The position numbers and the translations under genes were made by a program. From assembly GCA_026645575.1 (NCBI GenBank), contig JAPKMW010000064.1, positions 3,042 through 67,041 on the forward strand: a stretch of 64,000 nt of DNA, written 5' to 3'. Position 1 is the first letter of the stretch, and every line of letters starts with the position of its first letter. Source of the stretch: Caldilineaceae bacterium. Its GTDB lineage: Bacteria; Chloroflexota; Anaerolineae; Caldilineales; Caldilineaceae. This document shows positions 60,523-64,000 of this stretch, one piece after another. The notes beneath the pieces were generated by a model that searched no databases, was not told where the DNA came from, and saw nothing but the letters and a program-made list of their open reading frames with translations.

Positions 60523-62601
60523 TTAGTTTACCTGTACCTGCCCACAACTTGCCTGCTGCCCTGTTGCCTGTCCGGCACTATCCATTACCCCGATTATTAC
60601 CGGATAGTCACGCACTGGTGTTACGGGGTTCAGGTTAATATCCACCTCATCACGCACAATGTTCCCTACTTGCCAGGTGCTGGTCGGCCAGCGGCGGAGG
60701 GCTTCATTGTCGCGATAGAGGCGCACGCCCCACGCCCCCTCCGGCCCCACTACGTCGGCGGTGGCGGTGTAGTTGTCGGCAATTGACGCCGTCGCCCGCC
60801 ACCAGAGGCGGACATGCACCCAGCCGCTGGGCGGGTGCATCTGTTCATCTTGCGCAGCGACTTGGGGCGTCAACACTTCACAAGCCGCCAGTTCCAGCCC
60901 CGGAACCAGTTCAACTGCCGGATAAATCGCCGCATCGCTCAGTTTCGGCAGGGCGGTAAACCGGCTTTGCAGGGCGTACCCACTCAATTTGATGCCGCTG
61001 GGATACAACGCTGTCACCAGCGGAAAGCGTTCGTTGAGCCAGCCCTCCACCAACCGCTGCTCATCCACCCCTTCAAGATGGCTTTGGCTCAACCAGAGGG
61101 TCGCCGCACCGGTGTTGACAATGCCTTCCAGTGGCGGCGCGATCACCGTGTCGATCTGTTCCGGCGTCAACTGGCCGCCATAGGGAAAATAGATCGGCAG
61201 TTCTTCAAAGCTGAAATGTTGGCGTAGATACCACTCCAGCGGCAACCGGGTATAATCGACATGGGCCACCACCGTGTCTGGCAGACCGGGGCTGGCGGCG
61301 TGATAACCAGCTATGTACTCGCTTGCCGACCGCCAGTTTTCGCGATATAGGGCCGGCGTCCATAATCTTGGTAATGCCCCAACCAATAACCCAATCATCA
61401 ATACTCCGCTGCCCACTCCTGCCCACGATACATGTTCTCCCACTATCACAATGCCACGGGCCACAGCCCACAACAAAAAGGGCGCCAGAAAGATAAAGTA
61501 GCGATCCTCGGCAAAGACTGAATCGCTACGACTGAGGAGGGCGTTCCCGATGAGGAGCGGAATGCCAAGCCAGAGCAGGAGATAGAGACGAGCGGGCGGA
61601 CAAGGCGACAAGGTGACAAGGTGAGGGGGTGAAGGGGGTTCTGTAGTAAAGACTTTAGTCTTTGGCTCCCCTTGCGTGGGGCGGTGGGGAAAGACTAAAG
61701 TCTTTACTACAGGTGGTGGCGGTGTGAGAAGACCAAGTAGGGTGTAACCAGCGAATACCAGTAAGGCAGTTGTGACGATGGTTGCCGACCAGTCAACGCG
61801 CCAGAGGGTAAAGACGCGCAGGAGATGCCAGAGGGTGGGGCCGACATTGGCAAAGGCTTGACCGGGGGCGCCTTCGCTGCTGTTGACGACCCAGGCATTG
61901 TAGGCCAGGGGCAGGAAGAGGGCGCCAGTGATGGCTAGGGCGACTGCGCCAATGACAAAGCGGCCCCAGCGATCCGGTCGTTTTGCCAGAAAGAGGAACC
62001 CCACCAGCGTCAACCCGGCGGCGGGCATGAGAAAGGCGCTGAAGAGATAGCTGTAGAGTGCGGCGGTGAAGGCAAGCACCATCCCCAGCCACCAGCCGAG
62101 GGAGCGGTGATGGGTGGGCGCATCCCAGGCGCGCCAGAGGCAGTAGCCGCCCCAGACCAACCCGGTGGCCGCCGGTTGGAACATGCGCAACTCCTGGCTA
62201 TACCAGACCAACACCGGCGCCAGCGCAACCAGCAGGCCGGTCAACAGGCCGGTTGTTCTACTGCTCAACTGTTGGGCCAGCAGGAGGATGCCCCAGACCG
62301 TCAGCACGCCCAGCAAGCTGCCAAAGAGGCGCAGCGCCACATCATTTTGGTGTAGGCCAAGCCAACCCAGCATGGTCTGCCAATAGTGCAGCCCCAGGTA
62401 GTAGATCGGCGGGTGCTTTTCCTCGACTAGGGGAAAGGTCTTTTGCCAGATAAAGGCGGGATCGGCGCCAGCCCATTGTAAACTAACCGCCTCGTCAAAC
62501 CAGATGCTGTGATAGTCCAGTCGCCAGAGCCGGGCGATGAGCGCGATAAACAAGACGGCCCAAACCGCCGGCGGGCCAGTCAACCATTTGCGTAGCGCCA
62601 T
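60523..62601 (-). CDS. GT39-type membrane glycosyltransferase
   Basis: Polyprenol-phosphate-sugar-using transferase of 692 residues in the ArnT/PMT class. The start at 62601 is 1 bp after the murA stop. The first periplasmic loop has the catalytic Asp/Glu in YHSIWFDEAVSL, followed by HPPIYYLGLHYW. About eleven hydrophobic segments reach residue 420; the rest is a soluble beta-rich domain. Between membrane segments, residues about 297-333 come from octamer repeats plus a 72-bp palindrome and are foreign to the family. It probably adds sugars to lipid or protein at the cell surface. Confidence 0.88.
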   Translation of the reverse strand: MALRKWLTGPPAVWAVLFIALIARLWRLDYHSIWFDEAVSLQWAGADPAFIWQKTFPLVEEKHPPIYYLGLHYWQTMLGWLGLHQNDVALRLFGSLLGVLTVWGILLLAQQLSSRTTGLLTGLLVALAPVLVWYSQELRMFQPAATGLVWGGYCLWRAWDAPTHHRSLGWWLGMVLAFTAALYSYLFSAFLMPAAGLTLVGFLFLAKRPDRWGRFVIGAVALAITGALFLPLAYNAWVVNSSEGAPGQAFANVGPTLWHLLRVFTLWRVDWSATIVTTALLVFAGYTLLGLLTPPPPVVKTLVFPHRPTQGEPKTKVFTTEPPSPPHLVTLSPCPPARLYLLLWLGIPLLIGNALLSRSDSVFAEDRYFIFLAPFLLWAVARGIVIVGEHVSWAGVGSGVLMIGLLVGALPRLWTPALYRENWRSASEYIAGYHAASPGLPDTVVAHVDYTRLPLEWYLRQHFSFEELPIYFPYGGQLTPEQIDTVIAPPLEGIVNTGAATLWLSQSHLEGVDEQRLVEGWLNERFPLVTALYPSGIKLSGYALQSRFTALPKLSDAAIYPAVELVPGLELAACEVLTPQVAAQDEQMHPPSGWVHVRLWWRATASIADNYTATADVVGPEGAWGVRLYRDNEALRRWPTSTWQVGNIVRDEVDINLNPVTPVRDYPVIIGVMDSAGQATGQQASCGQVQVN
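61599..61712. repeat. Octamers plus 23-bp palindrome inside the glycosyltransferase gene
   Basis: Five degenerate octamers of the GACAAGGT/GAGGGGGT type (61599-61638) adjoin a perfect inverted repeat with 23-bp arms (61641-61663 and 61690-61712), which contain TAGTAAAGACTTTAGTC. The whole block is translated in frame as a loop rich in Pro, Thr and Lys. Confidence 0.88.
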
Positions 62602-62602
62602 A

Positions 62603-63916
62603 CTACCGCTCAACCCGTTCAATGTGTGCGCCCAAGTGGCGGAGCTTTTCATCAATCGCTTCGTAGCCCCGATCGATCTGCCGCACATTGCCGATGGTGG
62701 TGGTGCCGTTGGCTGCCAACGCCGCCAACACCAGCGCCATGCCGGCGCGAATATCGGGGCTGCTCACTTGCTGACCGACCAGTCGGCTGGGGCCAACCAC
62801 CACGGCGCGATGGGGGTCGCAGAGGATGATCTGGGCGCCCATCGCTGTCAGCTTATCCACAAAATAAAGACGGCTTTCAAACATTTTTTCATGAATCAAA
62901 ATGGTGCCGCGCGCTTGGGTGGCAGTGACAACGGCAATGCTCATCACATCGGGTGGGAAATGGGGCCAGGGGCCATCGTCGATCTTGGGGACGGCGCCGC
63001 CAAAGTCGGCTTTGACGGTTAGCTCTTGGTTGTCTTCGATCACCAGGGTATAGCGTTCATGCTCCGATGCCAGTGGATCCTCTTCCAGGTGCATTCGTAC
63101 CCCCAGCCGTTGTTCAAAGATCATCCGCACCATGCGTAGATGATAGGGGATTACGCCCTGAATACGCAACACGCCTGGCGTAATCGCGCCCAGGCCGATA
63201 TAGCTGCCAATTTCGACAAAGTCGGGGCTGACCGTAAACTCGGCGCCCCGCAACGTCTCCCGTCCATGAATGATCAAGGTATTGGTGCCAATCCCCTCAA
63301 TTGGACACCCCATCGCCACCAGCAGCCGGCAGACATCTTGCACATGGGGTTCGCTGGCGGCGTTGCGCAGAATGGTTGTCCCGTTGGCTAGGGCCGCAGC
63401 CATGATGCCATTTTCTGTTGCCGTTACTGAGGCTTCGTCTAGCAAAATATCTTTGCCTTGCAGCCTCCCATTGGCGCGCAACTCGAATTTGCCATTGTGA
63501 AAGAGCCGCGCGCCTAGTGCTTCAAAGACCTGAAGATGGGTATCAATCCGCCGCCGCCCAATATCATCGCCGCCGGCGGAGGCCAAAACGCCAAAGTGTT
63601 GATGGCGTGCGACCAGCGGTCCCATCGTTGTCAGCGAACCGCGAATCTGGCTAAAGAGCTTGGAATCCGGCGTGGTGCTATCAACATCACGCGCACATAG
63701 GGTGATGGTGCTGCCCTGCTGGTCGATGCTGACACCCAACCCACCCAATAACTGTAGCATTGTCTGCACATCGCCAATCTGGGGAATATTGTGTAATGTG
63801 ACCGGATCATCAGTCAACAAACAGGCGGCCAAGAGGGGCAACGCCGCATTTTTATTGCCGATCGGTTTGACGGTCCCCTCAATGCGATGACCGCCCTCAA
63901 TAATAAATGATGTCAT
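62603..63916 (-). CDS. murA: UDP-N-acetylglucosamine 1-carboxyvinyltransferase
   Basis: First committed step of peptidoglycan synthesis: transfer of enolpyruvate from PEP to UDP-GlcNAc. The protein has 437 residues; the family start [20 protein letters not shown] with the active-site Lys/Asn is intact, as are MGPLVAR and the later repeated barrels. The loop that holds the catalytic Cys in most bacteria (GGCAIG) reads GGDDIG here, with Asp117 in its place, as in mycobacteria and chlamydiae. Such enzymes resist fosfomycin. It is in one operon with the glycosyltransferase. Confidence 0.95.
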   Translation of the reverse strand: MTSFIIEGGHRIEGTVKPIGNKNAALPLLAACLLTDDPVTLHNIPQIGDVQTMLQLLGGLGVSIDQQGSTITLCARDVDSTTPDSKLFSQIRGSLTTMGPLVARHQHFGVLASAGGDDIGRRRIDTHLQVFEALGARLFHNGKFELRANGRLQGKDILLDEASVTATENGIMAAALANGTTILRNAASEPHVQDVCRLLVAMGCPIEGIGTNTLIIHGRETLRGAEFTVSPDFVEIGSYIGLGAITPGVLRIQGVIPYHLRMVRMIFEQRLGVRMHLEEDPLASEHERYTLVIEDNQELTVKADFGGAVPKIDDGPWPHFPPDVMSIAVVTATQARGTILIHEKMFESRLYFVDKLTAMGAQIILCDPHRAVVVGPSRLVGQQVSSPDIRAGMALVLAALAANGTTTIGNVRQIDRGYEAIDEKLRHLGAHIERVER

Positions 63917-63962
63917 CTTTGGTTCCTCTAGGAATGAACCCGGTTGGGTGCTTAGTCGAAAG

Positions 63963-64000
63963 TTACGGATTACGAGTTACGAGTTACGAATTACGAGTTA
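63963..64000. repeat. TTACGAG heptamer tandem repeat
   Basis: TTACGGA, TTACGAG, TTACGAG, TTACGAA, TTACGAG in a row from 63963 to 63997, then TTA at the window edge. The array continues outside. It lies about 50 bp upstream of murA. Confidence 0.85.

Overview
The window reads as a chromosomal piece of a Chloroflexota bacterium, probably Anaerolineae/Caldilineales-like. That is an inference from gene content: a Uma2 nuclease, very large cyclase/AAA/TPR and SARP/AAA/TPR regulators, several luciferase-like (F420/flavin) oxidoreductases, a PNPase with a Gly-Asp-Arg tail, and many short tandem repeats and palindromes. No rRNA, tRNA, CRISPR array or transposase gene was found.

Layout. 0.1-4.9 kb: an oligopeptide-type ABC transporter operon with a DUF917 protein. 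5.1-9.8 kb: a frameshifted Uma2 gene, a kinase-like/M23/aminotransferase fusion and a small membrane protein. 10.0-15.1 kb: a Crp-type regulator and a two-cyclase-domain AAA/TPR protein, convergent, each preceded by the same CRP-geometry palindrome. 15.3-24.8 kb: mixed housekeeping and accessory genes (TauE, AbiEii, KptA, CutC, VapBC, sugar isomerase, RecD2). 24.9-28.0 kb: the conserved rpsO-pnp pair with promoter, terminators and leader hairpin. 28.1-29.0 kb: a small protein and a C39-like protein.

29.0-57.8 kb: a block read almost entirely on the minus strand. It holds two SARP-type regulators, three AraC regulators, one ECF sigma factor fused to TPRs, three NmrA-type reductases, three luciferase-like oxidoreductases, an ester cyclase, two hydrolases, an MFS transporter, and paralogous and decaying copies of several of these. 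Seven intergenic sites in this block carry 8-9 bp sequences repeated at exactly 11 bp, at a fixed distance (8 or 9 nt) from a -10-like hexamer. This is the layout of SARP operators, so the block looks like one regulon under its own SARP proteins.

57.8-64.0 kb: a site-2 protease with CBS domains, a lipoprotein, a GT39-type membrane glycosyltransferase and murA with Asp in place of the catalytic Cys.

Two systems look most worth following: the cyclase/Crp cassette with mirrored operators, and the SARP direct-repeat regulon with its paired small protein family. A third theme is palindromic or octameric repeat DNA lying in frame inside three genes (the fusion protein, recD2 and the glycosyltransferase).
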